Shown one piece after another: positions 7,011 to 14,750 of a stretch of 64,000 nucleotides of DNA; the stretch's first letter is position 1, and every line of letters starts with the position of its first letter. The translations under genes were made by a program, and so were the position numbers. This stretch comes from Croceivirga radicis (GTDB lineage Bacteria > Bacteroidota > Bacteroidia > Flavobacteriales > Flavobacteriaceae), in contig NZ_MTBC01000002.1 of assembly GCF_002072105.2 (NCBI RefSeq), positions 395,268-459,267 of the forward strand, in the 5' to 3' direction. The notes beneath the pieces were generated by a model, which was not told the DNA's origin, did no database searches, and worked only from the letters and a program-made list of their open reading frames with translations.

Positions 7011-7262
7011 ATGAATAAAATAAAACTGACTTTAATTTTTATACTGTTATTTTCTTTAGATTGTTTTAGCCAACAAACCGGAAATAATGGAATAACACAA
7101 ATTGCTGTAAAAAACGGTATTGGAATTGGAAGCGCAATTGCAATTGTAGTTTCTTGGGACAGAAATAAATCAATTCTTTATGCAGTATTACACGGAAGTT
7201 TGGGCTGGCTTTATGTTATCTATTTCGTAATAGTACGTGAAAGTGAAGAAAAGAATAAATAA
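7011..7262 (+). CDS. Small secreted or membrane protein (cassette 4)
   Basis: The 83-residue protein starts at the ATG at 7011; the upstream in-frame stretch lies in the junction repeat. MNKIKLTLIFILLFSLDCFSQ is a signal peptide, probably cleaved after FSQ. Two hydrophobic segments follow (about 34-48, GIGIGSAIAIVVSW, and 56-72, AVLHGSLGWLYVIYFVI), then a charged tail. No family is recognised. It is the last gene of the cassette-like array. No matching right-end box (GTGGCAAC-type) was found downstream, so the array looks truncated here. Confidence 0.5.
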   Translation: MNKIKLTLIFILLFSLDCFSQQTGNNGITQIAVKNGIGIGSAIAIVVSWDRNKSILYAVLHGSLGWLYVIYFVIVRESEEKNK

Positions 7263-7565
7263 TCAAAAACAAAATTGAATACGGAATTATCAAATGAATC
7301 GATTTCAAAAATAACTTTTGAACTAGACTTAGAAAATGGACTGGTTGAACGGGGAGATGGAGGTTATCAGTTTCTTGAAAAAGTAATTTTGAAATAACTT
7401 TGCTTTTATTGGCTATAATTCGTTTTAGCGCATTTCCTATGCGGAAATCATTACTTTTAAGCGAAGGATTGATTGTAGCTGCAATTTTCACTTCATGAAA
7501 TTCCACAACGTAATTATGGCCCAACCTTGGCCATTTCTTTTGAAAAAATCTAAAATAAGAATAAC
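7263..7565. other. Gene-poor stretch at the right end of the cassette island
   Basis: The only notable content is a short plus-strand frame, 7275-7397 (40 codons from a TTG, stop in frame just before it). Its conceptual product includes KITFELDLENGLVERGDGGY, which resembles the last helix and wing of a winged-helix domain. With no upstream part it reads as a leftover 3' fragment of a larger gene. No terminator, tRNA or attachment-site repeat was seen. Confidence 0.35.
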
Positions 7566-7685
7566 ATGGTAAATAATTTAAAGAAAAAAGCTATTGTATT
7601 ACTAGCTGTAGTTGTTGTCATATTTAGTGTTGCTTGGGCTATTTTTTCAGATTGGGAACATTTTAAAACTGGACTATTTGGTTAA
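7566..7685 (+). CDS. Small single-span membrane protein (39 aa)
   Basis: The ATG at 7566 opens a 39-residue frame: a basic start (MVNNLKKKA), one hydrophobic span (about 9-27), then FSDWEHFKTGLFG. The short tail D-W-E-x-F-K-x-G-L is a pattern I associate with small flavobacterial membrane proteins, though I cannot verify a family here. The size is below the usual gene-calling cut-off. Function unknown. Confidence 0.5.
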   Translation: MVNNLKKKAIVLLAVVVVIFSVAWAIFSDWEHFKTGLFG

Positions 7686-7775
7686 TGTTTTTTTATAGTC
7701 CCAAACGGAATACTTCTATGAAAAATAAACCTATTGTGCCTAACCTTAATTTAATACTATGGTGTTAATGTTTAG

Positions 7776-8432
7776 TTATAACAGCAACGTAAACAAGAAT
7801 TGTTTTACCATAAAACAAGCCAAGATAATTACGTAAGGCCTATAGCTTCTGCCCGTTTTTTTGTCTAAATAGATTAAAGTAGACAACAAAACATAGAGCA
7901 CCGCAAACTTAATATGATTGGCTATTTTAGGGTGTATATTAAAAATAGTAGGCCCAATTCTACCAAAAATAGGTCCTAAGAAAACCAAACTGGTACCAAT
8001 CATATAACGCATATGCTTGGCGGTATCCTTTCTATAAAAAATAGCCAGTACGTAAAATAATATGAGCAGCACACTATCTGAGATTGGTAGGTAGGCCAAC
8101 ATGGCATGATCTGCTTTTAAAATTCGTATAATGGGTTGTATGCAGGTAAGTATGAGCATGGGAAAAATCAGGTAAGAAATACGGCCCAAACGCCTATGGG
8201 TTTTGTACCTACCAAAACGTATTAATAGTGGTTGGCCAATTAACAAACCAATCCAAACTAGGGCAAAAACTACATGTATATGGTCTATCATGGAAACAGC
8301 ACTGTGCGATAAAGCAGTTGTATTAACCTCAAAATTTGGGAATTGACCAAAATAGGTCTTGTAAAAAGCTACTATGGCCATTACTAGTAGCAATAACATA
8401 ATATACCCTGTATACTTATATCCTTTTTCCAT
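7776..8432 (-). CDS. Multi-span membrane protein with conserved histidines
   Basis: The 218-residue protein has about six hydrophobic helices. Histidines in MIDHIHVVFALVWIG (about 49-63) and in KTHRRLGRISY (about 77-87) lie at helix ends, a pattern seen in DUF2306-like and other predicted heme- or quinone-associated membrane proteins. That assignment is tentative and no catalytic function can be named. It lies 90 bases downstream of an AraC-type regulator on the same strand and may be its target or partner. Confidence 0.6.
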   Translation of the reverse strand: MEKGYKYTGYIMLLLLVMAIVAFYKTYFGQFPNFEVNTTALSHSAVSMIDHIHVVFALVWIGLLIGQPLLIRFGRYKTHRRLGRISYLIFPMLILTCIQPIIRILKADHAMLAYLPISDSVLLILFYVLAIFYRKDTAKHMRYMIGTSLVFLGPIFGRIGPTIFNIHPKIANHIKFAVLYVLLSTLIYLDKKTGRSYRPYVIILACFMVKQFLFTLLL

Positions 8433-8522
8433 TGGTCTTATTTACGTTAGGTTTATGGATGCCTAGATTGCATCTTTAATTTCTATGGTAAAATTAGTTT
8501 CAAGGGGAACAGGTCGTTTTTC

Positions 8523-9416
8523 TTAAAAGTCCTTCTTTTTTTCTATTTGGTTGCTATGTAAGTTTTTATAAGAAATTGGAGGTATGTTGTACTTTTCCTT
8601 GAACCTTCTGCTAAAATGCGAAACGTTCTTAAAGCCAGCGTTCAAAGTTACATCGGTAATGGTTTGCTGGGTTGTTTTAAGCAAAACGCAGGCATGTTCC
8701 AATCGTTTATTGGTTAGCCATTTACCTGGGCTTTCGGCATAATGTAGCTTAAAGTCTCTTTTAAAGGCAGATAGACTTCTTCTAGACAGTTGCGCATATT
8801 CTTTTAATGTAAGACCATACAGGTAATTTTTCTCCATTACTTGCCAAATGGGCGGTTTGTCCGTTGTATTTAATTGTAGAATATAGGAGAGTAGTTGCTT
8901 GTTTGCTGGGTTGGTTAGTATGGTTAGAAACAATTCTTTGAACTTTAGCTCTAACAATTTTTCTGATTGTTTCTCTGGTTTAGAAAAATAGGGTAATAAA
9001 CTATAAAAATAAGCTTCCGTCACCGCATTCAATTCAATTTTAATAAACATATCGCTATTGGTGCTGGGCAAATTTGTGGTTGGTAGAAAATCTAAATATT
9101 CTTTAACAAAATTGATTAAGAATTGGTCGGGTATATGAAAGGCCAATACTTTCCAATGTTGGGCATCTGATAACTCTTGGACATAGGCAGATTTTCTTTG
9201 AAAATAAGAGGTTTTGGGAGTTACACGCCACGCTTTACCGCCTTGGTGTAAGGTTCTTTCCCCTTCTAAGGAAAAGGCGATTAGGTTGTAATGATTATAC
9301 AATTGTATCAAGCGGCTAATTTGCGGGCATTTGTAGTACACAAAAAGCATATCTTTTACAGATAGCTGTTTAAAAATATCTGGGTTGGCCAAGCTATCGT
9401 TATATGTATTAATCAT
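8523..9416 (-). CDS. AraC family transcriptional regulator
   Basis: In this 297-residue protein the C-terminal 95 residues form the double helix-turn-helix DNA-binding domain. LTLKEYAQLSRRSLSAFKRD is the first HTH, and ITDVTLNAGFKNVSHFSRRF followed by PPISYK is the second HTH with the family signature. The N-terminal 200 residues are a cupin-like sensing domain without an obvious ligand motif. The protein is cytoplasmic. The downstream membrane-protein gene on the same strand is the nearest candidate target. The ligand is unknown. Confidence 0.88.
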   Translation of the reverse strand: MINTYNDSLANPDIFKQLSVKDMLFVYYKCPQISRLIQLYNHYNLIAFSLEGERTLHQGGKAWRVTPKTSYFQRKSAYVQELSDAQHWKVLAFHIPDQFLINFVKEYLDFLPTTNLPSTNSDMFIKIELNAVTEAYFYSLLPYFSKPEKQSEKLLELKFKELFLTILTNPANKQLLSYILQLNTTDKPPIWQVMEKNYLYGLTLKEYAQLSRRSLSAFKRDFKLHYAESPGKWLTNKRLEHACVLLKTTQQTITDVTLNAGFKNVSHFSRRFKEKYNIPPISYKNLHSNQIEKKKDF

Positions 9417-9583
9417 ATAAGTTGTTTTCTGGCAATAAGTTAGGTTATTTATTTAAATGTGCTTGGTAAACTAGATTACTTAGATAGCAAACATAAATGG
9501 ATAAGAAAACAGTAGGCATTTTCGTTTTAATTAAACCTTTTTGGGTAAGACTAGTCCAAAACAATAACCAACCCCTACTTATT

Positions 9584-10804
9584 ATGAAAAATTGGATAAA
9601 ACTTTTGCTGTTGCTGCCCTTGCTTAGTGGTTGTGCGGATCAAGAACCTGTCTCTGAAACCGCTGTGGATGTACCCGTAATAACCGTGCCTACCTCTACT
9701 ATAGATTTTACGGCTATGGCCAATTGGTACTACCACCCAGAGCAATCTTTTAATTTTTTAAAGTCGTACAGTTTAGATATAGCGGTAGTTGATGCGGCAC
9801 TACAAACCAGTTCCATTGTGGCGGTACCCAACAAAGCCACTACCAATACCGGGGTAGATGTATTTTGGGTGCACCCAACCCATCTAACTAATCCGCCAAC
9901 ATACCCTACCAGTATTGCCATAGAAAATCAGGATACCAATTATATTGGCTTAACCATTTTGGCACAAGGGGCGTTACTGTCTAAATACGGAAGGTTTTTT
10001 GCGCCAAAATATAGACAAGCTTCACCCGCTTCCTTTTTGAGTACGGTGCATACAGAAACAGAAAAGGCCCAAGGTATACTAGAAGCCTATGCAGATATTA
10101 AGGCTGCTTTTTTGCATTATTTGAATACGTACAATAACGGCAATAAAATAATACTTGCCGGGCACTCACAGGGTTCGTTTTTATTGGCGCTATTGGTAAG
10201 GGATGTATTTGATAACAATCCGCAACTTAGGAAACAACTAGTTACGGCAGCTTTGGGCGGAATGGGATATGTGTATGCAACTACGGATACTACTTTAGGT
10301 GGATGGTGGCAAAATATAGGTTTGTGTAAAACCCAAGAGCAATGTGGTTGTGTACATTATTGGCGAAGCTATAGTGCGGATGAGCCATTACCTGAACCCA
10401 ATAGTGCTTTTCCTTCTTTTAGCGAAACCTTAGTGCAAAGTGGCTTGGTAAACCGGGCCACCCAAATTGAAGCGGATGTGTTCTTTCAAGATAGTTTGGC
10501 CATTTCATCTGCCCATAAACCCATACGCTATATTACACCTGGGGCTCCCTATAGCTTTAGTAACGGATATAATTTTGTGGCTTTTGACCATATGTATTCT
10601 GGCTATTTTAAACGGGAGTCCGATCAAAAAGTAGGTTTTGCCATAATATATGATGCGGAAGATGGCGATGAGCGCCCCAATGAACTACAAAACTTGGATA
10701 ATCCTATTCTATTTTCAGAAGGCGATTACCATGTAAAGGATTACCATATTTACATATGGCCCTTATTACAACAAATAGACCAAAAACTAAGCAACTGTCT
10801 CTAA
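9584..10804 (+). CDS. DUF3089 lipoprotein with alpha/beta-hydrolase fold
   Basis: The start was set at the ATG at 9584 (406 residues) because MKNWIKLLLLLPLLSGC is a lipoprotein signal. An in-frame ATG at 9497 would add 29 residues in front of it. DVFWVHPTH near 92-100 and AGHSQGSF near 192-199 with a Ser nucleophile in GHSQG are typical of DUF3089, a family of alpha/beta-hydrolase-like proteins. It would be anchored at the outer or inner membrane facing the periplasm or outside. The substrate is not predictable; an esterase-like activity is the reasonable guess. Confidence 0.8.
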   Translation: MKNWIKLLLLLPLLSGCADQEPVSETAVDVPVITVPTSTIDFTAMANWYYHPEQSFNFLKSYSLDIAVVDAALQTSSIVAVPNKATTNTGVDVFWVHPTHLTNPPTYPTSIAIENQDTNYIGLTILAQGALLSKYGRFFAPKYRQASPASFLSTVHTETEKAQGILEAYADIKAAFLHYLNTYNNGNKIILAGHSQGSFLLALLVRDVFDNNPQLRKQLVTAALGGMGYVYATTDTTLGGWWQNIGLCKTQEQCGCVHYWRSYSADEPLPEPNSAFPSFSETLVQSGLVNRATQIEADVFFQDSLAISSAHKPIRYITPGAPYSFSNGYNFVAFDHMYSGYFKRESDQKVGFAIIYDAEDGDERPNELQNLDNPILFSEGDYHVKDYHIYIWPLLQQIDQKLSNCL

Positions 10805-10883
10805 TATCTGTTTAAAAGATTATCCACGAAATATCCATTTTTGTGAAGTTTCAAGGTTTTCTTTTATAGCGGCGATAAAATAA

Positions 10884-12062
10884 CTATTTGGTATTGCTCC
10901 GTTTTTTAACTAATGCAAGCACCCCAAAAGCTGGGCCCACGCCTAAAATCATAAAAAGAAACTCGGTAGGTATACGCGTGCTTAGGTATGCTATCAACTG
11001 GATACTTACAATAGTTAAACTATACCCTAGGCAGTTTACCAATGTTAGCGCCGTGCCTTTCGTCTTGGCATCGGCATTGTGGGCCACCAAAGTAGAGAAT
11101 AGGGGAGAATCTGCAACCACTACCGCACCCCAGAAAAAAAGAAAAGCAATAAAGAGAATTTCATTTACGGTGGTGAAAAACAGCGGTGAAACCAGGCAAC
11201 ACACGCCAGATAAAGCAAGTGTTAAACCGGCTATTTTTTTAGTTCCGAATTTTTGGGCTGCATAACCACTACATACGCAGGCCAAACCCCCGGTGGCTAT
11301 AATGGCAAATGCCAATAAACTGGTATATGTGGGCGTTGTTTCAATTTTTTGATAATACGTAAATAACATTACCGGTACAAAGGCCCAAAAGGTATAAAGC
11401 TCCCACATATGGCCAAAGTAACCAAATGCGGCCATACGGAAGTCTTTGTGCTTAAAAAGACCGCCTAATTGTTGTAGCTTAAGCTTACTCCCTTTTTTTC
11501 TAAAAGGGCCATCTGGTATTAGTAGTACCATAAGGCTGCCACCTAAAAAGGAAAGGAGCGTGGTACTCCAAATAACGCTTGTCCAAGAAATGGTAGCCGT
11601 TAGGTCTTTTAATAAATGGGGTAGTGCCGTTCCTAGTACCAATGCCCCAACTAAAAAGCCTAGTGATTTTCCTAAGCCTTGTTGAAAATAATCTGCAGCT
11701 ATCTTCATGCCAACAGGATAAATTCCAGCTAAGAAGAATCCCGTAACAAATCTAAACCCCATTAAAGAGAATAGGGTATTGGTGTTATAAAGTAATCCAA
11801 GATTAAAAACTCCTGCCAGTAGGGCACTTACCAAAAATACTTTGGAGGGTGAAAAACGGTCTGCAAAACTAAGCAGGGCAAAAACCAAAGTACCTGTTAT
11901 AAATCCAAATTGAACGGCGGTCGTTAAATGCGCCAAAGCGCTGGGTAATAAGTCGTATGCCAACAATAAATCATGGTAAACGGCATTACCGGCAAACCAT
12001 AACGAGGTACAGCAAAACTGGGCAAATACAATTACAAGAAGTACCTTGCGGTTGGTGGGCAT
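10884..12062 (-). CDS. MFS transporter
   Basis: The 392-residue protein has 12 predicted membrane spans in two halves of six, the standard major facilitator layout. The loop between spans 2 and 3 carries DRFSPSKVF, a variant of the family's G-x-x-x-D-R-x-G-R-R/K motif, and the central loop (PDGPFRKKGSKLKLQQLGG) is basic as usual. The closest overall look is to the NNP/cyanate or multidrug-type MFS proteins of Bacteroidota. The substrate cannot be read from the sequence. No adjacent operon partner. Confidence 0.82.
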   Translation of the reverse strand: MPTNRKVLLVIVFAQFCCTSLWFAGNAVYHDLLLAYDLLPSALAHLTTAVQFGFITGTLVFALLSFADRFSPSKVFLVSALLAGVFNLGLLYNTNTLFSLMGFRFVTGFFLAGIYPVGMKIAADYFQQGLGKSLGFLVGALVLGTALPHLLKDLTATISWTSVIWSTTLLSFLGGSLMVLLIPDGPFRKKGSKLKLQQLGGLFKHKDFRMAAFGYFGHMWELYTFWAFVPVMLFTYYQKIETTPTYTSLLAFAIIATGGLACVCSGYAAQKFGTKKIAGLTLALSGVCCLVSPLFFTTVNEILFIAFLFFWGAVVVADSPLFSTLVAHNADAKTKGTALTLVNCLGYSLTIVSIQLIAYLSTRIPTEFLFMILGVGPAFGVLALVKKRSNTK

Positions 12063-12205
12063 AGAATTTGGTGTCTGTTACAGCAGCTAAAGTTAAATTT
12101 TTATAACGTAAAACTTGCCTATGGCCACAAAAGGTAAATGCAAAAGGTTTTTAAGATGAAGCAACCTTTTTTGCTTAGTTAATCTTATAGGTAAATACTT
12201 TTTCT

Positions 12206-12631
12206 ATGCGTATTGTTTTCATTTTTGTTGTACTTACTTTCTTGGGCTGTTCCCCGTCTAGTGAAGCTCCCTTGGTAACGGATGGTCCCATACAGATTGA
12301 AGGTAAATTTAAGCTTACGGAATCTTATCTAGGTACGGGAGGGGAAACGGATTGGCAGGTAGTGGAAAATGGGCCTGAGTTTGTGTTTGCAGGTAATGGA
12401 ACCTTTACCTCTACCCATTATGAAACCTGTTCTACAGGTACCTATGTTATAGCTAATGATGTTTTACAAGTACTATACAATTGTCCTGATTTTGAAAATA
12501 ATGCAATAGATGAGGATGGGTTTATTACCTATGCCATAGCTTTTGGCGCCAATTTTTTTATTCTAACCCCCACTAGTGGTCCCACCTGTATAGAAGGTTG
12601 CAGCTATAAATATACCCTAATTAAGGATTAA
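12206..12631 (+). CDS. Small lipoprotein, lipocalin-like
   Basis: The 141-residue protein has a lipoprotein signal MRIVFIFVVLTFLGC with Cys15. The mature part looks like a small beta barrel: IEGKFKLTESYLGTGG, a W-x-V-V-E strand, then FTSTHYETCSTGTYVIANDVLQ and a C-terminal strand with two cysteines (CIEGC). This resembles lipocalin-like lipoproteins common in Flavobacteriaceae. Function is unknown; a role in the envelope is inferred from the signal only. Confidence 0.65.
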   Translation: MRIVFIFVVLTFLGCSPSSEAPLVTDGPIQIEGKFKLTESYLGTGGETDWQVVENGPEFVFAGNGTFTSTHYETCSTGTYVIANDVLQVLYNCPDFENNAIDEDGFITYAIAFGANFFILTPTSGPTCIEGCSYKYTLIKD

Positions 12632-12645
12632 GTATGGTAAGCTAG

Positions 12646-13608
12646 TTATTGTTTGGTAATGGTGTCCATTATCATTTTGGCGTGTACCCTACTGTTTTCT
12701 ATAAACCATTTATGGGTTTCCATTCCCCCACAAATAACACCTGCTAAAAACAACCCATTTACATTGGTTTCCATGGTTTCTGGGTTGTAATGCGGTAAAC
12801 GCTTTTCATCATTGGACAGGGTTACTCCCATTTGTAGTAAAAATTCAAAATTGGGTTTATAGCCTGTTAGCGCAAGAACAAAATCGTTAGCCAAGGTAAT
12901 TTTACCCTCCGGAGTTTGTACCTCTAACTCTTTGGGTCTTATTTCTGTGACTTCAGAATTAAAATACGCTTTTATACTGCCTTCTTCTATTCTGTTGATA
13001 ATATCTGGTCTAACCCAATATTTAACCCGTTGGCCAACTTCTGGTCCACGAATAATCAAGGTTACTTCCGCGCCTTTACGGTAGCATTCTAAAGCCGCAT
13101 CTATGGCCGAGTTGCTGGCACCAATGACCGCTAATTTTTGACTGGCATAAAAGTGCGGGTCGTTATAATAATGGGCTACTTTGGGTAATTCTTCTCCGGT
13201 AACACCAATGGTATTTGGAATATCATAAAACCCTGTGGCTACTATAACTTGGCTACTAGTATAGGAATCCTTGGTACTGGTAACGGTAAATAATTCTTCC
13301 TTTTTAATTACGCTTTCCACCTTTTCGAACAACTTAATATTAAGTTCGTTATTGGTTACAATACGTCTGTAATACTCCAAAGCTTCGTCTCGTTTTGGCT
13401 TTGCTTCTTTACTTATAAAAGGGATGTTATCTATTTCTAACTTTTCTGAAGAAGAGAAAAACTGCATATTAACGGGATAGTTAAAAAGACTATTAACTAT
13501 AGGGCCCTTTTCTAATATCACGTAGTTTAAACCGCTCTTCTTTGCTTCTAAACCACAAGCTATTCCAATAGGTCCTCCTCCAATAATTACCAAGTCATAT
13601 TGTTGCAT
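12646..13608 (-). CDS. ypdA: YpdA family putative bacillithiol disulfide reductase
   Basis: The 320-residue protein has an FAD-binding GGGPIG motif at about 10-15 and a second Rossmann motif VIGASNSAID at about 158-167 for NADPH. It carries the YpdA-specific stretch around NYPVNMQFFSSSEKLEI (44-60). It lacks the CxxC of thioredoxin reductases, as expected for YpdA, which reduces bacillithiol disulfide. Flavobacteria are known bacillithiol producers. The start codon overlaps the rpe stop codon (TAATG), so the two genes are translationally coupled, although no metabolic link between them is obvious. Confidence 0.85.
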   Translation of the reverse strand: MQQYDLVIIGGGPIGIACGLEAKKSGLNYVILEKGPIVNSLFNYPVNMQFFSSSEKLEIDNIPFISKEAKPKRDEALEYYRRIVTNNELNIKLFEKVESVIKKEELFTVTSTKDSYTSSQVIVATGFYDIPNTIGVTGEELPKVAHYYNDPHFYASQKLAVIGASNSAIDAALECYRKGAEVTLIIRGPEVGQRVKYWVRPDIINRIEEGSIKAYFNSEVTEIRPKELEVQTPEGKITLANDFVLALTGYKPNFEFLLQMGVTLSNDEKRLPHYNPETMETNVNGLFLAGVICGGMETHKWFIENSRVHAKMIMDTITKQ

Positions 13609-14267
13609 TAAGCTATTTCTTCTTTTAGTTTACTAATGGTTTCGGTAGGGTTGTCACTACCAAAAACAAAACTACCCGCAACCAAAACGTCCGCACCGGT
13701 TTCTACTAATTTCTTGGCATTCTTACCAGATACACCCCCGTCTATTTCAATTAAGGTTGAAGCATTTTTTTGAATAATCAGGTCTTTTAGCGCACTAATT
13801 TTGGCATACGTATTTTCTATGAAAGACTGGCCACCAAAACCAGGGTTTACGCTCATTAAGCAAACCAAATCAATATCTTGGATGGTATCTTGCAATAGTG
13901 AAACAGAGGTGTGCGGATTTAAAGCCACACCTGCCTTCATTCCTTCCGCTTTTATGGCTTGTAGGGTGCGGTGTAGGTGGGTACAGGCCTCAAGATGTAC
14001 GCTGAGGTTATCTGCGCCTAAACTAGCAAATGTTTTTATGTAACGGTCTGGGTCTACTATCATCAAGTGCACATCTAACGGTTTGTTGGCATGTTTGGCC
14101 ATTGCTTTTAAAACAGGCATTCCGTAAGAAATGTTTGGCACAAAAACACCGTCCATAATGTCTATATGAAACCAATCTGCCTCACTTTTATTGACTAATT
14201 CTATATCGCGTTGCAGATTGCCAAAATCTGCTGCCAATAAGGAAGGTGCTACTAATTTTGTTTGCAT
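13608..14267 (-). CDS. rpe: Ribulose-phosphate 3-epimerase
   Basis: This 219-residue TIM-barrel enzyme interconverts ribulose 5-phosphate and xylulose 5-phosphate in the pentose phosphate pathway. Motifs: APSLLAADF at the N-terminus, DWFHIDIMDGVFVPN (31-45) with metal-binding His and Asp, DVHLMI (64-69), MSVNPGFGGQSFI (about 138-150) and EIDGGVS (about 173-179) with the second catalytic Asp. Length is normal. Overlaps ypdA by one base. Confidence 0.95.
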   Translation of the reverse strand: MQTKLVAPSLLAADFGNLQRDIELVNKSEADWFHIDIMDGVFVPNISYGMPVLKAMAKHANKPLDVHLMIVDPDRYIKTFASLGADNLSVHLEACTHLHRTLQAIKAEGMKAGVALNPHTSVSLLQDTIQDIDLVCLMSVNPGFGGQSFIENTYAKISALKDLIIQKNASTLIEIDGGVSGKNAKKLVETGADVLVAGSFVFGSDNPTETISKLKEEIA

Positions 14268-14430
14268 AGTACTAGTTGATTATACCTTGTAAAAATACGC
14301 ATTGTACTACTAAAGAAGGGTATTAAAAGCGGATTTAGAATAGCCTTAACGTAAATGCATTGAAACAGGTTGTTTTTAAATTAATGTTTACCTAACAATT
14401 TGTTAACTTTGCAATATAAATTTGATTAGT

Positions 14431-14664
14431 ATGTCTAAAAAGAAAAAGCTAAAAAAACAATTTAAAAGTGCTAAAAAGAAAGTCGCTAAAAAAGAGAAAG
14501 GTCTTTTAAAGGCTTTGAAATCCTTAAAAAAATTAAAGAAGAAAAAAGCTAAGAAAAAGGCAATTAAAAAAGCTATTGCAACTGCTAAAGTCAAAAAAAT
14601 GGCCGTTAGAAAGGCCTCTAAAAAAGCGGTGTCGGCTAAAAAGGCCCTTAAAAAGGTGGCTTAA
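14431..14664 (+). CDS. Very lysine-rich small basic protein (77 aa)
   Basis: The ATG at 14431 gives 77 residues, of which 36 are lysine. A TTG three codons earlier was rejected. The rest is mainly Ala, Leu and Val, with one Phe and no Cys, Trp or Tyr. Repeating A-K-K and L-K-K motifs resemble histone H1 C-terminal or bacterial Hc1/AlgP-like tails, so a nucleic-acid-binding, nucleoid-associated role is plausible but unproven. A TAACTTTG box (14404-14411) fits the -7 element of Bacteroidota promoters, and a strong terminator follows the gene, so it looks like a real monocistronic unit. Confidence 0.65.
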   Translation: MSKKKKLKKQFKSAKKKVAKKEKGLLKALKSLKKLKKKKAKKKAIKKAIATAKVKKMAVRKASKKAVSAKKALKKVA

Positions 14665-14684
14665 AATTAGCAGCATTAAGAATT

Positions 14685-14711
14685 AAAAAAGGAGCTTTAA
14701 GCTCCTTTTTT
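14685..14711 (+). terminator. Rho-independent terminator after the lysine-rich gene
   Basis: Six A, GGAGC, a 5-nt loop, GCTCC and six T make a perfect hairpin with U-tract, 21 bases after the stop codon. It can also act on minus-strand transcription. Confidence 0.85.
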
Positions 14712-14750
14712 AATGGTGTTATTTATTGTCTAGGCAAAGCCATTACCTTT

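Noticed and set aside
7216..7524. 102-aa minus-strand frame at the end of the cassette island
   Set aside because: It overlaps the 3' end of the cassette 4 gene, has no signal or domain and starts in sequence with no promoter; probably chance.
14403..14594. Phe-rich minus-strand frame opposite the lysine-rich gene
   Set aside because: It is the antisense of AAA/AAG codons; no start signal or domain.
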